The notes under the pieces were generated by a model, which searched no databases, had not been told where the DNA came from, and saw nothing but the letters and a program-made list of their open reading frames with translations. 64,000 bases of DNA from Ostrinia nubilalis (Eukaryota > Arthropoda > Insecta > Lepidoptera > Crambidae): assembly GCF_963855985.1 (NCBI RefSeq), contig NC_087111.1, positions 2,485,001 through 2,549,000 on the forward strand, in the 5' to 3' direction. The translations under genes and the position numbers were made by a program. This document shows, in pieces, positions 47,101-59,100 of the stretch; the first letter of the stretch is position 1, and every line of letters starts with the position of its first letter.

Positions 47101-50100
47101 GGAAGGTTTTGGAGTGGAGGCCGCGTACCGGAAAACAAGTAAGTATAATAGAATAATATTCTTACCAGCTTTAATGTCCTCCAAGGTCTTGAGTCCCCAG
47201 CCCCTATGCGGCGTTCTATACGGCACCATTTTGGGGTACAGTCGCTTTTCAAACGCGCGGTTGCTGCAGCGATCGCCCGCGCGGCAGATTGGGCCGCATT
47301 CGGTTAACAGCATCCTATGATGAAAGCAGACAGGTATAGATATTGCATCAAGCTAAACACAGTCTAATATGGGGGTAATACAGACTATTTTGCAACAAAA
47401 ATGTAGTTTGATGTGTTGTCATTAATTTATCTGTGACTAGCTTTCCGCCCGCGCCTTCTCCCGAGTGGGATTTTTCGGCTTTTTATATAACCAATGCTAC
47501 TCAGCAATAATGTGGCTTTCTATTGCTGAAAGAATTTTTAAAATCGGTTCAGTAGATCCAGAGATTACCCCTTACAATTTAACAAATATACAAACACACA
47601 AACTTTACCTCTTTATAATATTAGTATAGATAAATACAGGCATAATTGAAGATTGTACAGAGGGATGACATGTGATGTGACGTAGCAGAGCTGTCAAGGT
47701 ATACATGTCTGAAACATATCAGTGGGCTCGCTAGCGAATGCAGAAAAAAATCTGACGATTTTAGTTCTTGAATGTAACCGCTAGGGGCGTTGTACAGTCT
47801 GTCATACATTACGTGTATTTTTTTTACGTAATCGCTAGTAAGCACGCCTAATGTCATGGTAACCTCCGCTAAACGAAAAATAATAAAGTAACTGTTTAGG
47901 CAATGTGAATAGGGCCCACAAGGATCAGCGACCATCGGGTCACATTTGCACTGAGCTAGCAATTTCTCTTCAATATCAGTGCGGCGGCCGATGAGCGAGC
48001 CACACGGTTTGTTCGCCTTTATAGATCGTTTCATCCACGAAGACGCGCCCCACCATTCTTCCGCTAATGTTTGAGTGTTATCGGTACACGCTAAATCATC
48101 CATGAGTGCACACGCACACTACAATAATGACGTTCGGATTGCTCGGATCAAATTCCCCGCACCCCGCGCTTTTTTAGACTAAAAATTGGTGAGGCGCGTC
48201 TTCGCAACGAAACGACCTATATTATATTATTGGCGTTTGGATAATAGCATGAACTACTTAAAGCTGACTAAAGTATGTTTAAAGTACCTACCTGTTTAGG
48301 CAATGAGAGTAGGGCCCGCAAGGATCAGCGACCATCGGGTCACATTCGCACTGAGCTAGCGAGCTCTCTTCAATATCAGTTCTACGGCCAATTAGTGACC
48401 CACACGGCTTGTTCGCTTTTAACTTGACGTAGTGTGGCGGTAAGAGAGACGACGCTATGTCTTGGGACTCTTCATCGTTTGTGTCAGCGTCTGCAAGAGA
48501 AATAATTCATTTTAAAGTTGTAAATGCAAGTTTAAAGTAAACAAAGTCTAAACTACATTAACCGACAAGTAAATGGACTATTGTCAGTATTAAAAAGTCA
48601 TCAAATTATTTTTTTAACTCAACTGCTGCTTTGGGACAATAAGGTGAGCCAATGCTGAGAAGAAGTAGTACAAGATCTGTTTTTGTAAATCAAATGCTTG
48701 CATACTTAAAAACTAGATACGCAAAATTTTAATGAATGAATGTCAACGCCAGACCACCAATAAAATAGCTCTCAGTTTCTTGAAATCTTGTCTATAGAAG
48801 ATAAGATGAATAGTAGGGATGGGCTTATCTACTTTGCTGGAACCACATGGATAAATGAGGCCGTCAGCGCAAAAGTGACCTAACCCATATTTTTCATATT
48901 CGTACTTATCTATTGCAATTTATTAAAAACCTAATAAATTTTGATGCTAAAGCGACCAATCCCTAGTTTCACCCTTAGTTAAGAGATGGGGCGTTGTAAA
49001 CATTATTTTTGCGCGCATTGTTTTTGCCTACGAAGCAGTATAAAAGTGGCCTAACCAAGTTTAGGCTCCATACTAATATGTTAAGCTTAGGCCACTTTTG
49101 CGCTGACGGCCTCAAATATGGATGGATGGTACGATACGGAATTACTTACTTTTAAGAATTTCAAATGCTCTGTGTGCGTGTTCCATCGCCGTGATAAATG
49201 CAGCGTCAATTTTGGACTTCTGAGTTGATATTCTTCCGGAGTCACCTGCAAAAAAATATGTTTCATTTATACAAAATACATTAAACATTTGTTTTATCAG
49301 TGGGTCTAGTCAAAATGCCATCGCAAACCAATAGGAAGTTTTCACTAAAATGTCAGTCGCCGCGTCACCAGTAATTCGATTCGATCGGAAAATGGCAGCT
49401 AAAATGCACATTGAACCACCAGCAACGACGCGGCGATATAAAAGTTCATTCAAAATCGAATAAAAGTTAAAAAATGTCTATGACTTTGCGATTGTTTTTA
49501 CTTTTTCTAGCTTTTTTTTTTAAATTAGTTTCTTCCTTCTTTCTGCTCTCTGTTTACGTCTATGCTTCGCTGTCAAACTAGCTGTCAAAACGACATCGCG
49601 ATACGGATTTGTCAAAACAGCCTTAGGGTGGGTTGGTTGCACCACCTTAGTTTAACTTTGACAAACGTCTAAAATCTGTCAAACTCCATACAAAAAACAC
49701 CGGTTAACGTCATAGTTACGTTCAAAGTTAGGTGGTGCAACTCACCCTATTGGTTTTCGACCGAATCGAAGCTTATCACCGGGGTTTTAGTAATCGCAAT
49801 GAAAATGGCGGGTGTTGCGATTCGATTCGATTTTGATTGAGTCTTAAATGCATGTTGGCTAAGCCTTTGTATGGGAAATTTCAATCCAGTCTTTCGATTA
49901 TCGATAGATAGGGCTTTGCGATTCGATTTTTTGCCGTTTGACTAAGCCTTTTTTATTATCGACCTCTTTTGCGATTTGTTTATTTGTTTGCGACTGGTTT
50001 GCGATGGGTTTGCGATTTTAAAGTGCGTTTTGACTAGACCCACAGGTACGGGCTATTTATTCCATTTGCATTTACCAGGTTGGCACTATTGTAGACTAAG

Positions 50101-53100
50101 TCATGTCAATCACCAGTGGTGCCAACTGTTAAAACGATAGCTCTCATTAAGTTGAAGAAATGACGTCATAGATTGTCTACTTAACAGAATCTTTGGCTAA
50201 AGTCGCGTTTTGACTGCAGCTTGTCTTTGCCATACAAAAACTATGGTAGAATCTCGTTTTGACAGGTCTAAAAATTATATCAATTGAGTGTGTTTTTGGC
50301 AAATAAACGTTTTGAATTTGAATTTGAATTTAAAAAAAATTGAATTTTGAATTTGTCACTTGTTATATTACCTTCTTGGAACGGGAAGACGCGTCCCCTA
50401 TTGACCCAGTAATGGTCATACTGGCCGAAGAACCGCACAACGAACTCTCCTTGAGAATGTTTCACTGAGAGAATGTTCTCTGGTATCTCGCTCGGGTGCA
50501 GTACGATTCCTGGCCACCACCTGTGTAGAAAATAAAATAAAGTTTTACACTTTGACAGCAAATGTAAGAATAAAGTCTGTTCGCCGAGAGTTGATAAATA
50601 TTATGAAATGTCTTGCAATAGCGACTGTCGCTTAATTATCGCATTCTGTATGGCGGGCGTCGTTTGTCACAACGCGCACTGAGTACCATGGTACGAGCCA
50701 CGCAGCTGTCGTCAAGCGCCCCGGCCGGCGGGCGGCGGCGGCCACAGCGTGACCACTTTTAGTAGATTTCTACTTTTTTGGTAGATTTCAGGCAAAGAGA
50801 ACGATGATTTAGTAGTGCGAAATCGTTTAGTAGATTTTGGTAGATAATTGGTATTTTTAGAACATTCTTATAAATGGTATTCCAAAATAAAATTGTAACC
50901 GAGCCGAGAATCCAGGCCAAAAAAAAAAAGGCCAGGCCAAATAATCTACCAACTTTTTCATTATATCGACAAAAATAATTAGCGGGCCGCAATTTATAAT
51001 GAGTTTAGAACCTCTGATTTTTTTTTTATCAACTCTCGGCGAACAGACTTTAGAATATGTTTTACTTGACAGAAGGTATAGATCGTTTCATCCATGAAGA
51101 CGCGCCCCACCATTCTTCCGCTAACGTTTGAGTGTTATCGGTACACGCTAAATTATCCATGAGCACACGCACACTACAATAATGACGCTCGGATTGCTCG
51201 GATCAAACTCCCCGCACCCCGCGCGACCGAGACCAAAAAGTGGTGGGGCGTGTCTTCGTGGATGAAACGATCTATTTATACACAAGCAAGACACACAGAG
51301 GAAATTAAAAAAATCATGTACAGAACAAAAATAAACTGAGAAAAAATAAAAAAGACCACTAAAAAGGACAAAGCCCTCCTCCAATGATTGTCAGATTGGT
51401 CGGTTGGTAACGGCCCGCATCTTTCCTATAACTTTTGAGATCATCTGTCATTTCATCGGTGTTCGACCCGGATGATTTCTACCCGTTCTGGCGTCGGGTC
51501 GGGTAGAAACCGACTTGTCAAAACACGCTTTAAATATGAAAGTCACACACTGCACATGCTAGAATAATCAGCGTCAAATAGTGACACCAAAAGTAGCCAA
51601 AATTTTTCCAACGCGTCTTCGTTACATTGGAATAGGTTGTGTTGTCAAATTTTTGGCCACTTTGGGTGTCACGAACTACTTGAAGCTAACTGTACGTTAC
51701 TGCCAATGTGAAAGCATTATGTGCTTACCTGTAGTGTCCCAGTTTGACCCACACCATTTCCCCGTACAGCGGCAAACGTCCCGTCTCACAATCTTCGCAC
51801 ATGTAGCCACCTGCAAACGACATTAATTTATTAAACCCAAATAAAATAGAATTATAACTGAAGGTAATGTAAAATGCAAGTATTAGACAGTAATCGAGGT
51901 CTTATTGTTATTCCAAAGAAGAATTTATTTCATCGTCATACGAAACATTTGAAATAGCCAATTTTATTGATATGTACCAATAAGGCTATCGCATTCTAAC
52001 TTTGACCATGGCGTCAACTGTATGGCGATACTTTGCTGTTTTGAAATAACATAAATCACAAAGTTCTCCAGATCAATTGCTATCACATTGTCACTTAGCA
52101 CTTAGCGCCACTGACAATCAAGTCAAAGGACTTGCCAGTGGCGCCAACTAGTGTTGCCAAGAGTAGCCCTCATTACATCAATGAAGTCTACCGTATATAC
52201 ACCCACTAGCACTAGTTGTAGCCACTGGTAAATGACAGAAACTTATTCTACAGTAGTGTACTACGGGACTATTCCCACCTCTCTTACCCACCGCTGAAAC
52301 TCCTGTATAGCCGGGATCTACAGCTTGACCGCCATAAAAACACAACCAATGAAGGTCAAGTTTGTCCCGGGGGAAAGTTAAACTGTCATTGGACCCGCAA
52401 CGAAATTAATCAGAAGAACATAGGAGTTCGAAGTCAAGGTTCGACTTCCCTCCGTTGCAGTAGTGTACTAGTGAGTTGAAATGCGAACCCTACCGCTTCA
52501 GCGGTTAACAGTTGGCGTCAATGTCTCTTACACGCTTCACTCTACAGTGGCGCCAACTGGTGAGCACAAGTAGCCTCAATCTTCTATCAAGGTGATTAGG
52601 TGACTGATTGACTGACATAGTGATCTATCAACGCACAGCCCAAACCACTGGACGGATCGGGCTGAAATTTGGCATGCAGGTAGATGTTATGACGTAGGCA
52701 TCCGCTAAGAAAGGATTTTACGAAACTCCACCCCTAAGGGCGTAAAACGGGATCCACGCGTACGCGCTAGTTAAACAAATATAACATACCTTCTGGCGGG
52801 TCAATGTTGAGGCACTCTGCGTGGAATGAGGTAGGACAGTATTCGCAGCAAATTAGTGACCCTCCGAGGGCACATATGAAGCACCATCCTGTGTTCACGT
52901 GGCATGGTATCTTGCCGGGCCTGGGGGAAAAATATAAATCATCAGAAGAAGTCTCATAAGTGCCATATACAATGAGAAATAACTAAATGTATCGAAAGAG
53001 TAAGATTTTTACATCATTTTTGTGTTGCTTTCTATGTTGCATAATATTAATTGAAGAGTCAGCGCAGAGCAAAAAAATTAGGGCGCCTTCAAATAGTAGG

Positions 53101-56100
53101 CGTGAGGCCTTCCTCACGCCTACTATTTGAAGGCAACCTAATTGGGCCTATGTTCTGAATAAACTATTTTTTGAAGTGCTGCGGTGACGGCAGTACAGCA
53201 CGCTTGTCACACCACTACTAGTTTTCATACTATTTAGAAGCACAGTTGCAGCGCTACTACCGTGATAAACGCAAAAAGTAGAGGCACTGAAACTGCGTTT
53301 CTAGAAATTGTTTGAAAACTAGGAAAAATGTGCACCATAGTGGCACCACTGCAGCAATCCTATCACATAAAAAAAATAGAAGGCCCCCTTAAGTTTTCTC
53401 AACAATAAAGCGAGAGAAGTCAACGCGATGAACACTATTTGAACAAAGCTTTAAGTGCACAAGCAAATAAGTTCCTAATAGTGAGGGAATACGATGCAAC
53501 AAGTAAGTTTATTTAAACCCGGCAACTCCCAGTGACCAGTAAACTATAAACCTTATGTCACCCGTATTTAGGGACTTATTTTCTTAACACTACTTCACAG
53601 AAAAGAAGGATAATCTTACCTATGTTCATAATGCCGTGGACAGACAATCAGCGACCCAGTCAGTATCTGCGTCCCAGCCGGAAGACACTTCGTGAATGTA
53701 TGGTACGTAGCTGGACACCTCACGCATCTGGCTAACTTGTCCCCACAGAACCTGGTTTTACACCCTCTAGGATCATCAGACACACACGTATGGCACACGT
53801 GCCTCGGACACATAAATGGCTCGAAATGCTCACTGTTCTTCTTGTGATTTTTGGAAGGTTCCCCAGAATTGAACTGCGTCTGCGGCCAGTGGTCTAAACA
53901 TTCCAAATGGTAGTATTTGTTGCAGTGATTCGTCTGACATTTCTGACGGTGATCGACGCCCGTTTTTGATACAGCCTCTTTGCAGACGAAGCAGACTGGC
54001 GTTGAGTATGTCTGGCAGTTGTGGCATTTGTAATCGGAGTAGTTTTCAACTATCTTTGGTTTGAGTTTAACGTCGACGATCTCACACTGGCCTGGTCGAA
54101 GGCTGTTCCAATCCAAACCTTCATCGCTAGAGTAAGAATCGTATGTCAAATCGATTGTCGGCAGTATTTCCTTCATTTTAGCTGATAATGCAGCTTCTAA
54201 CACCGCTTCGTCGACTATATGAGGCTTGAATTCGATTTCCTCCATAGATCCATTTAGCTCAAGAGAGACGTCTTGAGATTTTTCGTCGCTATGGCTTTCG
54301 GAGTCTTCGAAATTCTTTGGCTTGCGACCAGGCTTCTTTTTCTTCTTCTTTCTCCCTCTAACAGCAGGTATAACTCCTTCTACTTCTGGCTCTTTCTTAT
54401 GACAGCTGATATGGAACATACCACAGCAGCTTTTACATTTGACTAAATTGCCAGTTTTCTCGCAAATCTCGCAGACTTTTTCTCGAACCAATCCCTTGAA
54501 AACGTTAGGTTTTGGTTTCGGCAGCTGTGCGAAATATAATTCAACTTCATCATATACTTCTGTAGTTGCTGTTTCAACCACTCCAGTTTCAATGAACTCG
54601 TCAATTTTCTCAGATTTAATTTCCTTCTCACTTTTACTAACATCGTCTTTGCTTTCTTCAGGTTTTTTATCGGTGGTTTTCTTTTTGGTTCTGAATATCT
54701 CGAACAACTCTATCTCATCTTCGATGTCCGATATTGTGTCCTCATTGTAAAATGGTTGAACTAGAGATACTTTCCGTTTAAGTTTGTCTTTAGACAGTTC
54801 TTCAGTAGCTTGTTCCTTTTCAACTTTGATCTTTTTTCGACTAAGCTTTTTCGTCTGCACTTCAGAATTCAAGCCTTTTACTAAGTTTGCTTGTTCGATG
54901 TCGTCCGTCTTTTTCAAGTCAGATTTGACGCTCTCTTCGTACAGCCAAGTCTTGTATAAATATGCAACGATTTCGTCTTGAGTCAATTGAGGATTTTCGT
55001 CAATCAAAACGTCTTGCCTCAGTTCGACGTATTTCAGAAATTCAGGATCATCCATAGATTTTTCAGAGTTTTTGTCAGCAGTTTTGCGTTGTTTTCTTTT
55101 AGATAAAGACACTTCACTGTCCTCAGAGTTGAGGGATGAAATCGAAACTACGTCCGGGTCATACTCCTCTTTGATATCTTTACCGACTTCTATTTCGTTA
55201 TGCCCGTTTACAGTCTTATCTTTGGTTTCTGTGTTTACAACTGAGAAGTACTTTTTGATTTTCATGTTTTTGTTTCTTTTAGGAGATTTATGTTCTTTTT
55301 TGGACGATTTTCTAGTCTCAGGTTCTTCTGTTTTTATCTTAACTGTACCTTCATCGTCATTTTGACCTTCAAGTTCTTGTTTTACCGTCAAAAGGCACAC
55401 AGATTCCTCGTCGGTAGAATCGTCCAATATTCGATTTCGGACTTTGCGTCTAGTGACTTTGATGACGTCATCAGAATCTATCGTTAAATCTTCTACATCT
55501 GGTTTTCTTTCTGGACTACAGTCTTTGCTCACACTGAATTCATTCTCATCTAGTGATATAGCCGGGGAATGGCATATCCTAGTCCTAAGTCTTCTTTTGA
55601 TTGACGTATCGCTTACATCAGAATTCAGAGATATAGTATCTTCATCTTGCTTTTTACTTCGTTTCTTTCTCAAGCTCAAACTCATTGACAATAATTCATC
55701 ATCGGGAATTTTGTTCCGTTTCTTATTGTCTCTATACCGATTTCTCATAGACTTTTGCCTCAAATTGTCGTTCAATCCTTTGACTAAACTCGACTGTTCA
55801 ATGTCATCATTTTTAATAATATCAGACTTTGAATTCTCTTCATACTGCCACGTTTTGTACAAGTATTCCACTATTTCGTCTTTATTTAGTTCTGGATGTT
55901 GATCCATCAAGTCGTCTTGCCTTAATTCCATATATTTGACAAACTCAGGATCTTCTAGGGCTAACTTGGCATTTTTACGATTCTTGAAAATTATTTTCTT
56001 CTTCGTAATCGCCAAAGGTTCAGAATCTTCGGAATTTATGGAGGAAGTTTCAACATTAAAATCGTTGTCACTAAACTCCACTCCCTGTTCGTCCAAATGG

Positions 56101-59100
56101 TAGCCATTCATTTTGATTGGTTCTGGTAGACGACTAATTGAATCCATTAAATCATCATTTTTCTTGTTATTATCATTAATCGATGAGTCTACTTGATCAG
56201 TTGAAACATGCGTTTCTTTTCTGCAGTCTGTTTTATTAGAAATGACTTTCTTTACTGACGAATCAGCTAAAACGAGTTTCGTTACACTTTCATCAACATT
56301 TTTAATTTGTTCCTTTTCTAACTCTTTGTTACCATCACTTTTCTCTTCAATTTTAACCACGGGTTCTATGGGTTCTTTAAAAATAGGTGAGTAAGCCGGA
56401 GATTCAAATTCTTCTTCATCGTCATCATAATCATCTTCATATAGGTCTACATAGCCATTTATCTTTGGAGGCTGAATTAAACAGTCTATGGGCTGTGATT
56501 TCGAACTGTCTAGTTGGAAAACTACTTTATCTGGAATCGGTTTTACAATTACATTTTTATTTGGGAACAGTTCTTTCCTTGTATCTATGGGCAGTTTGGG
56601 CACGTTACCAGTGTCAGATTTCGTTGGCCCAATATTTACATCTTCAAATAGATTAAATGACACTTTTTTAACAGGACTGGCTATGCTAGCCATCAATGTT
56701 GTCAATTCAGCCTCTTCAGTACTGCCTTTAGCTTTTTCTAAGCTTTCTTCAACAAGCTTTGTCATTAGTTCTTCCTCAACACTCATATTTTCGTCTATCG
56801 ATTTATTTTTGGCCATTTCGACTGCTTGATCAACAATTTCTGTTTTGCGGGTAGTCTCAGGGCTATCGTGATCCTTTTTATTGGATTCTGTACTCGTTTT
56901 AATGTCTCTGACAGTTTTATTTTCACTGTTTCGCCGGACATTACCTATTAATATTTCTTTATCTAAATTTTTTACATTAATAACCTTACTAGGAAGACTA
57001 TGTAGAGGCAATCTTTGGATATGAACACTAAGCTCATTGCAACTATCAACTAGGTTCTGGTATTTACATTTGCTTGAGTTATCTATATTGGTATTTTTAT
57101 TTTTACTTTCTACTTTATCACTGGTAGAACTATTTATAGATGTAAGAGTATCACTAATTACGTTAGCATTACTTATATTCGTTGTATCTATTTTAAAATC
57201 ACCAGGTGTTTTTTCATCACCCTTAGCGTCATTATTAGTACATTCTACGAGTTTAACATCAGTCTCAGTAGATAGAGTTTTACAGTCAATATTTTGTACG
57301 TCCTTATTCCTTTCTGTAGCAAGTTTTTCTATTTTATTTGTAACGTTAAATTGGGTTTCAAGGACTTTTTGATCTAATACTGAAAATACGAAATCTAAGT
57401 GTCCATATTCTTTGTCTTCAATTGGGACTGACTCAGAATCTTGGATTATTTTGTCATGGTTATCTACAGCGTGTGTATTTTTCACTTCATTTTTAGGTTC
57501 TTCCGCTACTTTGGTATCTTGTACTTGAATTTTAGTGTCAATATTTTTGTGTTCCTCTTTTGAACCCAGAAGCCTATTTTGAGCAACATTTGTGCGTATT
57601 TCAGTATCAACACTGTGTTGTCCTATATTGGCGACCTCACTTAAGTTTTGAGCGTCTATAGATATTTCCATACTTTGCGTAATATCTACTGCTTTTTCTG
57701 TTATTCTATTAGTTTCTTCATGTATTCTCTTTTGATATTGCTCCAAATTTATTCTTCTCTCTTTTTGAGTATCTGTATTTGGTTTTACTGGATCTTCATC
57801 TTGTATTATAGAGTCCACAACATGTTCATCAATATTTTGTGGCATTTTAACATTACTTTTTGAAGCAGTTGGAGTACTTTCAATTGCTTTGACTTCAGAC
57901 GCATCAGAGGGTTTCGGTAGCCTTGTTTTCAGACTTAATTTAGAAGCAGATTTTGTGGGGATCTTCTCGATTTTCGGCATTTCAGTATGTTTTTCTACGT
58001 CAAGAGTTGGTATATGGGAATATTCGATGTCATTCACTGTAAAAGCGTCTGTACTAACAGTAATTGCTTTTTCACCTCGAGGTGAGCTTGGAGAAATTGA
58101 CAGTCTATTCCTAAGGCTTTTTCTTGTAGATGTACCACTTGAAGAAGGTTTTGTGGACAGTTTTTCGTCATTTCCCGGCAGTTTAATGCATTCGGCTTTA
58201 TCTTTATTAGGTTCAGTAACGTGAAGAGATGGTTGAATGACATTTTTAGGAATCTCTGAAGTATTTTCAGCAACTTCAGAAGTGCTAGCTCCCATGCTAA
58301 CGTCAAGTTTCTCGTCTCTAGAGATACTGGGAGATTGCGATAACCTGATTCTGAGACTTTTTCTGGAACTTGTGCCACTTGAAAGCGATTTTGTGGACAG
58401 TTTTTCATTTTCTGGGATGTCAATGGATTTGTCTGTTTCTTTACCAGGTTCAGTGTCTTGTTGAGTGGCCTCTGAAGTATTTTCAGTAACTACAGTTACA
58501 TCTTCTATAGAAGATCCTTCCATGCTAACATCAAGATCTTTTTCATCTCTAGTGGTACTTGGAGGATTTGACAAACTGATTCTGAGACTTTTTCTTGAGA
58601 TCGTGTCACTTGACAACGGTTTTGTCGACGTCTTTTCGGCAGTTTTCGGGATTTCAATACATTCCGTGACATGGTGAGTTGAATCTTTAGTATTTTCAGT
58701 ATCTTTTGAAGTGCTAGCTTCCATGCTAACGTCAAGTTTCTCATCTCTAGAGATACTGGGAGATTTTGATATCCTGATTCTGAGACTTTTTCTGGAAGTT
58801 GAGCTACTTGGTAAAAATTTAGCGGACAGTTTTTCATTTTTTGGGATGTCAATGGGTTTGTCTGTTTCTTTACCAGGTTCAGTGACTTGTTGAGTGGCCT
58901 CTGGAGTATTTTCAGTAACTATAGTTACATCTTCTACAGAAGATCCTTCCATGCTAGCATCAAGATCTTTTTCATCTCTAGAGGTACTTGGAGGATTTGA
59001 CAAACTGATTCTGAGACTTTTTCTTGAGATCGCGTCACTTGACAACGGTTTTGTCGACGTCTTTTCGGCAGTTTTCGGGATTTCAATACATTCCGTGACA

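Noticed and set aside
46880..47320. A plus-strand 146-residue frame as a gene
   Set aside because: It consists of RTE fragments and the antisense of the SET exon.
47621..48103. A 160-residue minus-strand open frame as a separate gene
   Set aside because: It is the AWS exon duplicate plus MITE sequence read through; it has no independent start or conserved flanks.
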